The notes under the pieces were generated by a model. The model was not told the DNA's origin and made no database searches. It saw nothing but the letters and a program-made list of their open reading frames with translations. From contig CAZGCA010000110.1 of the NCBI GenBank assembly GCA_964524145.1, positions 1 to 16,290 on the forward strand: DNA of 16,290 nucleotides. Direction: 5' to 3'. Position numbers and translations under genes: made by a program. Origin of the DNA: CAZGCA01 sp964524145. GTDB lineage: Bacteria > Hydrogenedentota > CAZGCA01. This document shows, piece after piece, positions 8,208 through 14,389 of this stretch (its first letter is position 1; each line of letters starts with the position of its first letter).

Positions 8208-8360
8208 CTAAGTGAGAGCAAACGCCGTTGTCATGGGGTGCTTCCCCGCATCAGGAGGCCAGGGTACCTTGGCCTCGGGCGCAGGCAGCTGATAACCCAA
8301 CGCGCTGTGCGGTCTGACCTCATTGTACTATAGCTGCAATCGTTCCATCAACGCGCTTGA
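8208..8360 (-). pseudogene. C-terminal relic of an IS3-type transposase
   Basis: The minus strand reads YNEVRPHSALGYQLPAPEA, the hallmark C-terminus of IS3-family OrfB transposases, ending at a stop at 8208-8210. A TAG codon directly precedes the Tyr, and nothing of the catalytic core remains upstream, so this is a dead fragment. It meets the decayed dockerin gene end of copy B at about 8345-8360. This transposase differs from the one at 5049-5496 (YNEVRPHSALG against YNSHRYREALG), so two IS types have contributed. Confidence 0.75.
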
Positions 8361-8417
8361 ATGAACGCTCTCAATATCCGACTTGTCATCAACGCCCCGC
8401 AGGGGATCGGAATCTAG
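8361..8417 (+). pseudogene. decayed dockerin-like gene end (copy B)
   Basis: Eighteen codons, MNALNIRLVINAPQGIGI, then TAG, match position for position the dockerin tail of copy C (VNTLDVQLAMKAALGIVD, then TAG). The calcium-loop Asp is now Asn, and an in-frame TGA lies directly upstream, so it is a relic. It is recognised mainly because the following 240 bp are co-linear with copy C. Confidence 0.5.
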
Positions 8418-8660
8418 AGCGACAACGTGAAGGTTTCAACGTCACCCGGAACGCCCCATCGTGTGTCCCCAAAGCCTATCCTAACCCGGATCATTGCGAG
8501 TGCATAACCTGCTGAAGACGCCCCGATTTCGTCCTAATTTTGGCACTTACCATGCACTTACGAAATGGTGGCTGTGTTGCGGTCAATCTGTAATCGGCGA
8601 TTCAACAGTAGGTTGCGTCTCTGTCTTAATGTGCGACACGCGCACATACGGATTGTCTGT
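8402..8660 (+). repeat. dispersed structured repeat, long copy B
   Basis: A gap-free alignment with copy C (14007 to 13749) covers 259 positions. It includes both dockerin stop codons, the block GTGTGT-C-CCAAAGCCTATCC near 8461, the sigma54-like box and CACATACGGATTGT-TGT. The part from 8504 to 8651 also aligns with copy A. The hairpin pairs GTTGC (8612-8616) with GCGAC (8633-8637), using one G-U pair. Between 8661 and 8939 no gene is seen apart from a possible promoter. Confidence 0.8.
8540..8556 (+). promoter_or_regulatory. sigma54-like -24/-12 box in repeat copy B
   Basis: A perfect TTGGCAC half is followed by ATGCA, with GG (8542-8543) and GC (8554-8555) exactly 10 nt apart. It faces the sigma-factor operon, but would leave a leader of about 370 nt. 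A tandem GCACTTAC repeat with 11-nt period overlaps it, so a regulator site is the alternative reading. Confidence 0.4.
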
Positions 8661-8670
8661 CGTGAAGCGC

Positions 8671-8700
8671 TGGTCAACGACGACACTGACTGTGTATACT
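8671..8700 (+). promoter_or_regulatory. possible sigma70-type promoter upstream of the sigma-factor operon
   Basis: TGGTCA (8671-8676), an 18-bp spacer and TATACT (8695-8700) match the consensus at 4 and 5 of 6 positions. It lies just after repeat copy B. The leader would be about 230 nt. A GGAAC at 8787 followed by CGTCTT at 8806 resembles an ECF promoter, but the spacer is 2-3 nt too short. Confidence 0.3.
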
Positions 8701-8939
8701 GTGAAAGAAGGAAGCCTATGATTGCAGCGTGAAGGATATTCAGGGTTGAAGAACTTGTTCGAAGAAAGGAATCAACTGCAGGGTTAGGAACACAAGACTT
8801 GATGGCGTCTTGAGCGTTTGCACGTGTGACTGTCTGCGTCGCCTTGTCTTGCCAGGTGCTTTGAAGGGGTTGTTCGGCCTCGTCCAAGAACCCTGGGAAG
8901 GTTGTTTCCGTTCACGAACGCACAGGCATCACTGAAACG

Positions 8940-9524
8940 ATGGTTGATACTGAAGAATTCGACCCGGAGCAGTGGGTCGATGAGCATGGAGACTATCTGT
9001 ACCGGTATGCCGTGGTCCGCTTGCGCGATCCGTCGAGTGCTGAGGATGCGGTGCAGGAGGCACTTCTAGGGGCATGGATGAACAGAAACTCGTTCCGCGG
9101 AGATGCCTCTGTTCGTACGTGGCTCACAGGCATCCTCAAGCGTAAGATAGCTGACCTCATGCGGCAGAGAGCCCGTGAGGACACCTTGCGTGTGGACGAA
9201 CCGCAGGAAACCTCGCTTGAGAACTTGTTCGACCGATTAGGCCACCACAAGTCTCCGCCACAGGTGTGGCGAGGCAATCCTCGCGCAGATCTGGAGCGGG
9301 CAGAGTTCTGGGACTGCCTTCACGAGTGTATTGGGAGACTGCCAAGTCGATTAGCGCGTGTGTTTGTGATGCGTGAGATGGAAGACCGGAACCGAGACGA
9401 GATTTGTAAGGTTTTGGCTCTGACTCCGAACAATTACTGGGTGATGTTGCACCGGGCGCGACTCAAATTGCGCGAATGTCTCGAGCAGAACTGGTTTATG
9501 CGCGAGCAAGGCAAGGAGCGATGA
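8940..9524 (+). CDS. ECF RNA polymerase sigma factor
   Basis: A 194-residue group 4 sigma factor that would direct RNA polymerase to a small stress regulon. Region 2 (about residues 20-85) contains YRYAVVRLRDPSSAEDAVQE and RTWLTGILKRKIAD. After a linker, region 4 (about 125-180) contains CIGRLPSRLARVFVMREMED and a helix-turn-helix ending in LHRARLKLRECL. The LHRARLxLRxCLExNWF ending resembles the TIGR02943 sigma subfamily, assigned from memory. The start is the first ATG giving a complete region 2; its ribosome site is weak. Its stop overlaps the start of the zinc anti-sigma gene (TGATG), so the two are translationally coupled. The msrB-msrA fusion downstream is a likely target. Confidence 0.9.
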   Translation: MVDTEEFDPEQWVDEHGDYLYRYAVVRLRDPSSAEDAVQEALLGAWMNRNSFRGDASVRTWLTGILKRKIADLMRQRAREDTLRVDEPQETSLENLFDRLGHHKSPPQVWRGNPRADLERAEFWDCLHECIGRLPSRLARVFVMREMEDRNRDEICKVLALTPNNYWVMLHRARLKLRECLEQNWFMREQGKER

Positions 9525-9796
9525 TGTTTACCTGTAAGAAGGCAGCTGTCCTGCTCTCAAAGTACCTCGATGATGACCTGTCGAGAGGGGAATGGCTGAA
9601 GCTACGCTTTCACTTGCTGATCTGCCGGGCTTGCAGGATGATCCGCAGACAGCTGGCGCTCCAGAAACTGATCGCGCGTCGTCTCGGTGACGAGGATATC
9701 ATGCCGCCATCTGTCGCGCAGTTGACACTCTCTCTTGAATCGCGCCAACGAATCAAGGCATTCATCAAGGTCCACAGAGAGAACTCGCATCTGTAA
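9524..9796 (+). CDS. RsrA-like zinc-binding anti-sigma factor
   Basis: A 90-residue soluble protein with no membrane segment, expected to hold the preceding sigma factor inactive. C4, H30, C34 and C37 give the pattern C-x25-H-x3-C-x2-C, the spacing of zinc anti-sigma (ZAS) proteins such as RsrA, where oxidation forms a disulfide, releases zinc and frees the sigma factor. ATG 9524 is preferred because AAGGAG ends 5 nt upstream; ATG 9521 is only 2 nt from it. It overlaps the sigma stop codon by one base. The C-terminal half is basic and helical, with no further cysteines. Redox sensing is inferred from the cysteine spacing and the methionine sulfoxide reductase next door. Confidence 0.8.
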   Translation: MFTCKKAAVLLSKYLDDDLSRGEWLKLRFHLLICRACRMIRRQLALQKLIARRLGDEDIMPPSVAQLTLSLESRQRIKAFIKVHRENSHL

Positions 9797-9842
9797 GGAT
9801 CGGACGGGGCCAACGACTAATAGATAGAAGCAAGAGATTGTA

Positions 9843-9864
9843 GTCCTCCTGGCAACGAGAGGAC
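9843..9864 (+). other. inverted repeat between anti-sigma and msr genes
   Basis: GTCCTC (9843-9848) pairs with GAGGAC (9859-9864) across a 10-nt loop. It lies in the 159-nt gap between the anti-sigma gene and the msr fusion. It has no T-run, so it may be an operator or an attenuating hairpin; the data do not decide. Confidence 0.25.
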
Positions 9865-9955
9865 GGGAAACGAGCTAGACAAATGCGAGTGGAAACGAAC
9901 ATGGCCTGTACAAGATGTTTGTTTCTTGAAGCGCGAATGAACGGAGTGTTGGACA

Positions 9956-10870
9956 ATGTTCAGGATGGCAAGAATCATGCTCCTATTGGCGTTGACGAGT
10001 TGCCGCCCGCTTGGAGAGGCTAATGCCGTGGTGTACAATTCGCTAACTCCGGAAGAGGCGCGGATCATCGTTCACAAGGGCACCGAAGCCCCGTTCAGCG
10101 GGGAGTACGACAACCATTACGGACCCGGGGTGTACACCTGCAAACGATGCGGTACACCCTTGTTCCGTTCCGAAGACAAGTTCAAGTCGGGAACCGGATG
10201 GCCGAGTTTCGACGACGTGATCGCGGGCGCCGTGCGCCAGGTACTCGATGCCGACGGCAGCCGCACGGAGATCCTGTGCGCGGCGTGCGGCGGACACCTG
10301 GGTCACGTCTTTTTCGGCGAAGCCTGCACTCGGAAAAACACGCGCCATTGCGTGAATTCGCTTTCCTTGGACTTCATACCGGGACAGGCAATACAAAGAG
10401 CCGTTTTTGCTGGCGGATGCTTCTGGGGTATTGAGCATCACTTCAAGCAGGTTCCCGGTGTGCTGTCCACCAGTTCGGGCTATACTGGCGGCAGGACCAG
10501 GCAACCAACCTACAAAGAAGTATGCGCCAAGGGTACGGGCCACGCCGAGGCGGTGGAAGTGCTCTTTGACACGAGGAAAGTCTCATACGAAACCCTCGCG
10601 CGTCTCTTCTTCGAGATACACGACCCGACACAGCTGAACCGGCAGGGGCCGGACATCGGCGATCAATACCGGTCGGCAATCTTCTACCTGAACGACGAAC
10701 AGCGCCGAACCGCTCAGAAGCTCATAGGGCTGTTGCGAGAGAAAGGGCTGAACGTGGTTACCCAGGTTGTCGAGGCGAAACATTTCTGGCCCGCAGAGGA
10801 CTATCATCAGGATTACTATCAGAAAACCGGCAAACAGCCCTATTGCCACATCCGAACCAAACGTTTCTGA
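9956..10870 (+). CDS. MsrB-MsrA fusion, lipoprotein methionine sulfoxide reductase
   Basis: A 304-residue bifunctional repair enzyme that reduces both epimers of methionine sulfoxide. GGAG lies 9 nt before ATG 9956. Residues 1-16 form a lipoprotein signal with lipobox L13-T14-S15-C16, which would anchor the enzyme in the cell envelope. The MsrB domain (about 28-142) has zinc cysteines C62, C65, C108 and C111 and the active-site Cys in RHCVNS (C132). The MsrA domain (about 147-297) has GCFWG with catalytic C155, then GTGHAEAVEV and DQYRSAIFYLND. The order B then A is the reverse of the common A-B fusions such as PilB/MsrAB. It lies 159 nt after the anti-sigma gene on the same strand, so co-regulation by the ECF factor is likely but no matching promoter was found. 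Confidence 0.93.
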   Translation: MFRMARIMLLLALTSCRPLGEANAVVYNSLTPEEARIIVHKGTEAPFSGEYDNHYGPGVYTCKRCGTPLFRSEDKFKSGTGWPSFDDVIAGAVRQVLDADGSRTEILCAACGGHLGHVFFGEACTRKNTRHCVNSLSLDFIPGQAIQRAVFAGGCFWGIEHHFKQVPGVLSTSSGYTGGRTRQPTYKEVCAKGTGHAEAVEVLFDTRKVSYETLARLFFEIHDPTQLNRQGPDIGDQYRSAIFYLNDEQRRTAQKLIGLLREKGLNVVTQVVEAKHFWPAEDYHQDYYQKTGKQPYCHIRTKRF

Positions 10871-11156
10871 CGACGCTTTCCTGTGGTTCTCGTTCTCGAC
10901 AACAGTCAGCGAGAGAGTATTCCGTCCGTCCGGTTATGTCTTCTTTGCCGTATCAGCCCGCCCGTGGTTATGGGGCCGCTTTTCTATTACGGCAGTGTAG
11001 TCCGTGTAGGTCTTCGGAACATCTGGCACACTGGCCGGCTCTATTTGCGGTATAGATTCGGCTTCGTTCCGAATGATGCATAAGAAATGTGAGCAGATCA
11101 ACCGCAAGCTCCCGGACACGCTTGCCGCCCAGGTCAACTGCGAGGCGCATCGTATG
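10871..11156. other. intergenic stretch with a transposon-tail relic
   Basis: No convincing gene was found between the msr fusion and the 3' end of the convergent TIM-barrel gene. Positions 11008-11025 match 5043-5060 at 17 of 18 bases (AGGTCTTC-R-GAACATCTG), and a TATTTGC box follows in both (11042 and 5090). At 5049 this stretch contains the stop codon of the transposase remnant, so the 11008 copy is probably a relic of the same element's 3' end. A 60-codon minus-strand frame (11150-10968) runs through it but has no ribosome site or family resemblance. Confidence 0.35.
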
Positions 11157-13544
11157 TCATCTCGCGGCGGCAAGCGTCTCGGGTTTGCCTTGCGTTTTGA
11201 TGCGTAAGACAAGCTTGGGCGGTGGGTTGCCCACGAAATCGGCGGATAGCTCGACGTGATGCGGTCCGCGCGCGATGTGCGGTAGATCCCGGGCAAGGTC
11301 TACCGTTTTCCGTTGCAGCCCCTTGCCGCCATAGACACGCACCGCTCGAGCACCATCGCACACCAGCCTCTGTCCAACTTCGATCTCTGCCTGGACGGCG
11401 ACTTGTATATAGCTGTCAAACTCGAGGGTGATGTTTCGAACGGACCCCTCTTCACCTTCTACCTCAAGGTAGAATTGAAGCGGCTGTTTCTCGTCGGGAT
11501 TCACATATTCCCATCCAGCCGGAGTGGGTTCGCCGGGCTGGCGGATATACTCCTCGTACACAAACGGCTCGGAGCGGTTGAATGGATACAGGCGCCATTC
11601 GCTGTCGCCCGCATATTCCAAGTGATACTCCCGGCTTGGAACCTTTAACCGTTCTCGGTGCTCGTCCGTAAATACGCCGGAATAGCGCGCCTTTTCCCAG
11701 ACGCGTATCGCGTCCAGAATGGCGCCGGCCTGAGGGTTTTTCCGGATCGCGTTCAGGTCGGTGGCGAACGCGAAGCCTGCGTTGTATCCCGCGCACCGTG
11801 CAAGCATCCATTCGACGTCGGCCAAGGTGGTCTCGGAACGCATCGAAAACCACCCGAGCATGTTGGGCATATAGTTGCGTTCCAGCAGCGCCTGGTTATT
11901 GAACCGGTAATCCGGCATGCCCTCGCGAAATCCTGCACCCCACGGCTCGCCCCAATTTACAGCGGTGTTGATATGCCAGTAGAAAGACGGTTGGGAGATG
12001 CTCGAGCCGTTGAACGCAGGACGATCCAGATGATCGTAAAACACCTTGGCGAATATACCGATCGCGAAATCGCCTTGGCCGCTTGCCCAGCATCCCTCGT
12101 GACCGTCAAAATCCAGATGGCTGATCCCAGTCGCGTTGAAAAGCTCGGCCAAACGCACGGCGATCTCTTGCTGTAGTTCATAATCCGCGAGAAACACCTT
12201 GTAGGGGTGGTCCATCAGCTTGGCCACTTCATCGCCCTGCGCGTGCTTCGCTGCGCGAGTACCGAAGGCGCCGCGTTGGCAGTCGAGAAGTCGCCACGGC
12301 TCTCGCTCCGACACCCCGCCGTATCGGATCAACTCCTCTCCGATCACAATTGTACGCAACCAGTTCGCCTTCGTGTTGGCGAAATACTCCGGCGAGGCCA
12401 CCGGGATTTCGCTGTCGTCGTCTTTGATGGGTGCCGTTAGCCGGCTGCTGCCAGTCTTTGCCAGACGCGGGTCGGGTACTGGGGTCACATAGGCATCGTT
12501 GGTGTTGATGAAGTTGGTCAGCGTGTGGACGCCAATGCGAATACCCAGTTTTCGTGCCTTCTCCACACACGTCTTCATACCGTCAACGCCGTTGGGAAAC
12601 AGACGCGGGTTCAGCTCATAATGTCCCCAGCTCTTGAAAGGGCCGCTGTGATACAGGCACGCCAGGTTTGCACGCTTCACGTAGTCAAGCCACTTGTCGA
12701 CGGACTTCTCGGAAAACGACCCTATCATATAGGAACGGCCGCATTCGGGTGACAGCTTCGCCCACACGCCGTCGAACTCAGGGTGCGGCAACCCTTCGGC
12801 AATCTCGATCTCCCCGACCCGTTTCAACGCCCTGTCCGCAGCACAGCCAAACAAGGCGATCTTTGAACCCAGCACCGTTTCCCCTTCGATGGGCGGCACC
12901 GGCATGTTGGGGAAGTGGCCGCCCCACACCGAGACCTTTCGCGGTCGAGACCGATCCAATGAATAGGCCTGAAGCGTGCTGCCCCAATCCGTCGGCTTGG
13001 CGGTCCGGCCTCGCGAGGTATCTCGCCCCTCCTCATTAAGGAAAACGCCTCCCAATGTTTTCACATTGAGCCCTTGGAGACCGATGGCGTACTGTTCATT
13101 TCGCACAACGCCGACGATCTCGCCGACCGTTTTCCTGATGGTGGTTGGCAGGGGACCCCATTGAACCGCGTCAACCTTCTCCAGTGGGTCGATAGACACC
13201 AGTTCCAGACTTACATGGGTGGGCTTGGCCGTTACCTTTACGAGCGCTTCCACACGAATACCGTCGTAGATGAGTCGCATCGTGCCTTGGCGAGCGTCCC
13301 AGAGCATCTCCGAGGGAATCTCAGAGCGCCCGTCGCTACGGACACGCAAGAGCGCGCACTCCTGGTCACCAGCGGCGTACTCCATGCCCTGACCTCGATC
13401 AAGAAGGCTCTTAATTGCCCCGTTTGTGTCCACGACCAGCCGAAGGTCATCCGTTTCCAGAATGGCTTCCGCAGAAGCGGCTGAACGGAGTACCGCCGAC
13501 AGGATGACAATCACTGTGCTAAACAAGAAACGTCTTACCGTCAT
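11157..13544 (-). CDS. secreted TIM-barrel-like putative glycoside hydrolase
   Basis: A 795-residue exported protein that I cannot place in a named family. GAGGTG lies 6 nt before ATG 13544. A signal peptide covers residues 1-25, with likely cleavage after ASA. Residues about 26-260 look like a beta-sandwich of the kind preceding GH-clan D barrels. A barrel-like section follows with GSFSEKSVDKWLDYVKRANL, the CVEKARKLGIRIGVHT strand-helix unit, and HLDFDGHEG (D478, D480, E483), a plausible acidic active site. The C-terminal 150 residues are beta-rich, like a carbohydrate-binding domain. The overall order resembles alpha-galactosidase-like (GH27/36/31 type) enzymes, but this is inference from architecture. 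It has its own promoter at 13595-13624. Confidence 0.65.
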   Translation of the reverse strand: MTVRRFLFSTVIVILSAVLRSAASAEAILETDDLRLVVDTNGAIKSLLDRGQGMEYAAGDQECALLRVRSDGRSEIPSEMLWDARQGTMRLIYDGIRVEALVKVTAKPTHVSLELVSIDPLEKVDAVQWGPLPTTIRKTVGEIVGVVRNEQYAIGLQGLNVKTLGGVFLNEEGRDTSRGRTAKPTDWGSTLQAYSLDRSRPRKVSVWGGHFPNMPVPPIEGETVLGSKIALFGCAADRALKRVGEIEIAEGLPHPEFDGVWAKLSPECGRSYMIGSFSEKSVDKWLDYVKRANLACLYHSGPFKSWGHYELNPRLFPNGVDGMKTCVEKARKLGIRIGVHTLTNFINTNDAYVTPVPDPRLAKTGSSRLTAPIKDDDSEIPVASPEYFANTKANWLRTIVIGEELIRYGGVSEREPWRLLDCQRGAFGTRAAKHAQGDEVAKLMDHPYKVFLADYELQQEIAVRLAELFNATGISHLDFDGHEGCWASGQGDFAIGIFAKVFYDHLDRPAFNGSSISQPSFYWHINTAVNWGEPWGAGFREGMPDYRFNNQALLERNYMPNMLGWFSMRSETTLADVEWMLARCAGYNAGFAFATDLNAIRKNPQAGAILDAIRVWEKARYSGVFTDEHRERLKVPSREYHLEYAGDSEWRLYPFNRSEPFVYEEYIRQPGEPTPAGWEYVNPDEKQPLQFYLEVEGEEGSVRNITLEFDSYIQVAVQAEIEVGQRLVCDGARAVRVYGGKGLQRKTVDLARDLPHIARGPHHVELSADFVGNPPPKLVLRIKTQGKPETLAAAR

Positions 13545-13594
13545 GTATCACACCTCAAGCACGCCCTGGCGCGAGTTGGACCCCGCTGCGGTGT

Positions 13595-13624
13595 ATCATA
13601 CTTCGGAATTGCAGGATGTGTCAA
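13595..13624 (-). promoter_or_regulatory. sigma70-type promoter of the secreted TIM-barrel gene
   Basis: On the minus strand, a perfect TTGACA (13624-13619) is followed by an 18-bp spacer and TATGAT (13600-13595, 5 of 6). Transcription would start near 13588, giving a leader of about 44 nt before ATG 13544. This makes the sigma54-like box of copy C, about 250 nt further upstream, unnecessary for basal expression. Confidence 0.65.
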
Positions 13625-13748
13625 TCGGTGGAAAGGTTCGATTGCGTGTCATATCATGTTGGAGTTTCTGTGGAGATGTTCGGAGGGTGCCACCACTGAC
13701 ACCGCCAGCCGCACCCCCTTCACTTCCCCCTAGCACCTGCGACAAGGA

Positions 13749-14007
13749 ACACACAATCCGTATGTGCGGCTGTTGTGTATTGCGCCAGCCTCACAACAGA
13801 CTGTGGCATCAGATATTATGATTCTTTGAGACAAGGCCTTCCGTTTCGTAAGTGCATAGTAGGTGCCAAAAATGTCCGGAAATCGAGGCGTTTTCGGCGG
13901 GTTGTGCATTCACTGTTATCTGGATCCGGATAGGCTTTGGGCACACACGATGATGCGCACTTGGTGAAGCTAGAACCTTCGTGTTGTCGATCTAGTCCAC
14001 GATCCCC
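13749..14007 (-). repeat. dispersed structured repeat, long copy C
   Basis: This is the minus-strand counterpart of copy B, aligned without gaps over 259 positions; its core also aligns with copy A. The hairpin is strongest here: CTGTTGTG (13799-13792) pairs with CACAACAG (13777-13770), 8 bp. At one pair of the stem, copies A and B have C-G where copy C has U-A. It lies between a dockerin gene end (stop at 13994-13992) and the promoter of the TIM-barrel gene. Confidence 0.8.
13853..13869 (-). promoter_or_regulatory. sigma54-like -24/-12 box in repeat copy C
   Basis: On the minus strand TTGGCAC is followed by ATGCA, with GG (13867-13866) and GC (13855-13854) exactly 10 nt apart. It faces the secreted TIM-barrel gene 310 nt downstream. 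The invariant spacing in three copies supports function, but no activator gene is in the window. Confidence 0.4.
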
Positions 14008-14132
14008 AAGGCGGCTTTCATGGCGAGCTGAACGTCGAGCGTGTTGACCTGACCGCTGTCGTCAAGGTTCCCACGCGTGTCCAACGAGCATGCTCTGCTC
14101 TCGGCAACCCTCACCGCCTGCCAGTAGTCGAT
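13992..14132 (-). pseudogene. dockerin-domain gene end, truncated
   Basis: A 46-codon open stretch bounded upstream by a stop (14135-14133), with no start codon of note, ends in GNLDDSGQVNTLDVQLAMK followed by AALGIVD and TAG. This matches the type I dockerin repeat (calcium loop D-x-N/D-x-D/S-G-x-V-N-x-x-D, then a helix ending LG). Only one of the usual two repeats is clear. Dockerin tails anchor secreted enzymes to cohesins in cellulosomes and, in other bacteria, mark extracellular proteins. The rest of the parent gene is missing, so this is a relic left by rearrangement. Confidence 0.6.
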
Positions 14133-14232
14133 CTATCCCAAATGTGCTGAAACTCAACACCTGAAGGCCTAGAACTCATATTCTGTCATTCCAGAGAAGG
14201 AGGCTTGCGTTCATCTTCTTAGAACGTGTATT

Positions 14233-14385
14233 ATGCAGCGAAACGTCAACACTCGTGACATGCCGGACAAGGGCAAGCCGGTAGTGATTGTGTTTTTCCC
14301 CTTCGCTTTGTTGATCGTTGTTGCGCTCCATGACGCCATTTGGCTCGACGGCACGTTCTGGAAGACATGGACGAACTGGAGGTAG
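14233..14385 (+). CDS. 50-residue single-pass membrane microprotein
   Basis: A short frame too small for most gene finders. It begins MQRNVNTRDMPDKGKP, crosses the membrane once with VVIVFFPFALLIVVAL (residues 17-32), and ends with an aromatic, basic tail (WKTWTNWR). Its stop TAG (14383-14385) overlaps the ribosome-site region of the acyl-CoA dehydrogenase-like gene and lies 4 nt before that ATG, which suggests translational coupling. Against it, no clear ribosome site precedes 14233, and a TATTAT at 14229-14234 could be a -10 box that would place the transcript start after the ATG; Met10 (14260) would then be the start. No family is recognised. Confidence 0.45.
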   Translation: MQRNVNTRDMPDKGKPVVIVFFPFALLIVVALHDAIWLDGTFWKTWTNWR

Positions 14386-14389
14386 TATC

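Noticed and set aside
8718..8732. Tiny leader frame MIAA after GAAGGAAG
   Set aside because: It is too short to support, and no equivalent exists in copies A or C.
8470..8790. Possible integron attC site (CCTAAC near 8480 and GTTAGG near 8784)
   Set aside because: The spacing is about 300 bp, the C copy lacks the pair, and no integrase is present.
9901..10023. 40-codon frame starting MACTRC upstream of msr
   Set aside because: It overlaps the msr signal-peptide region in another frame and lacks a ribosome site.
10968..11150. 60-codon frame just after the TIM-barrel gene, with two C-x-x-C-like cysteines
   Set aside because: It has no ribosome site and no family, and its second half coincides with the transposon-tail relic.
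13749..13800. Resemblance of GCACATACGG to group II intron GCACGTACGG
   Set aside because: The match is short, no domain V or reverse transcriptase was found, and the surrounding structure differs.
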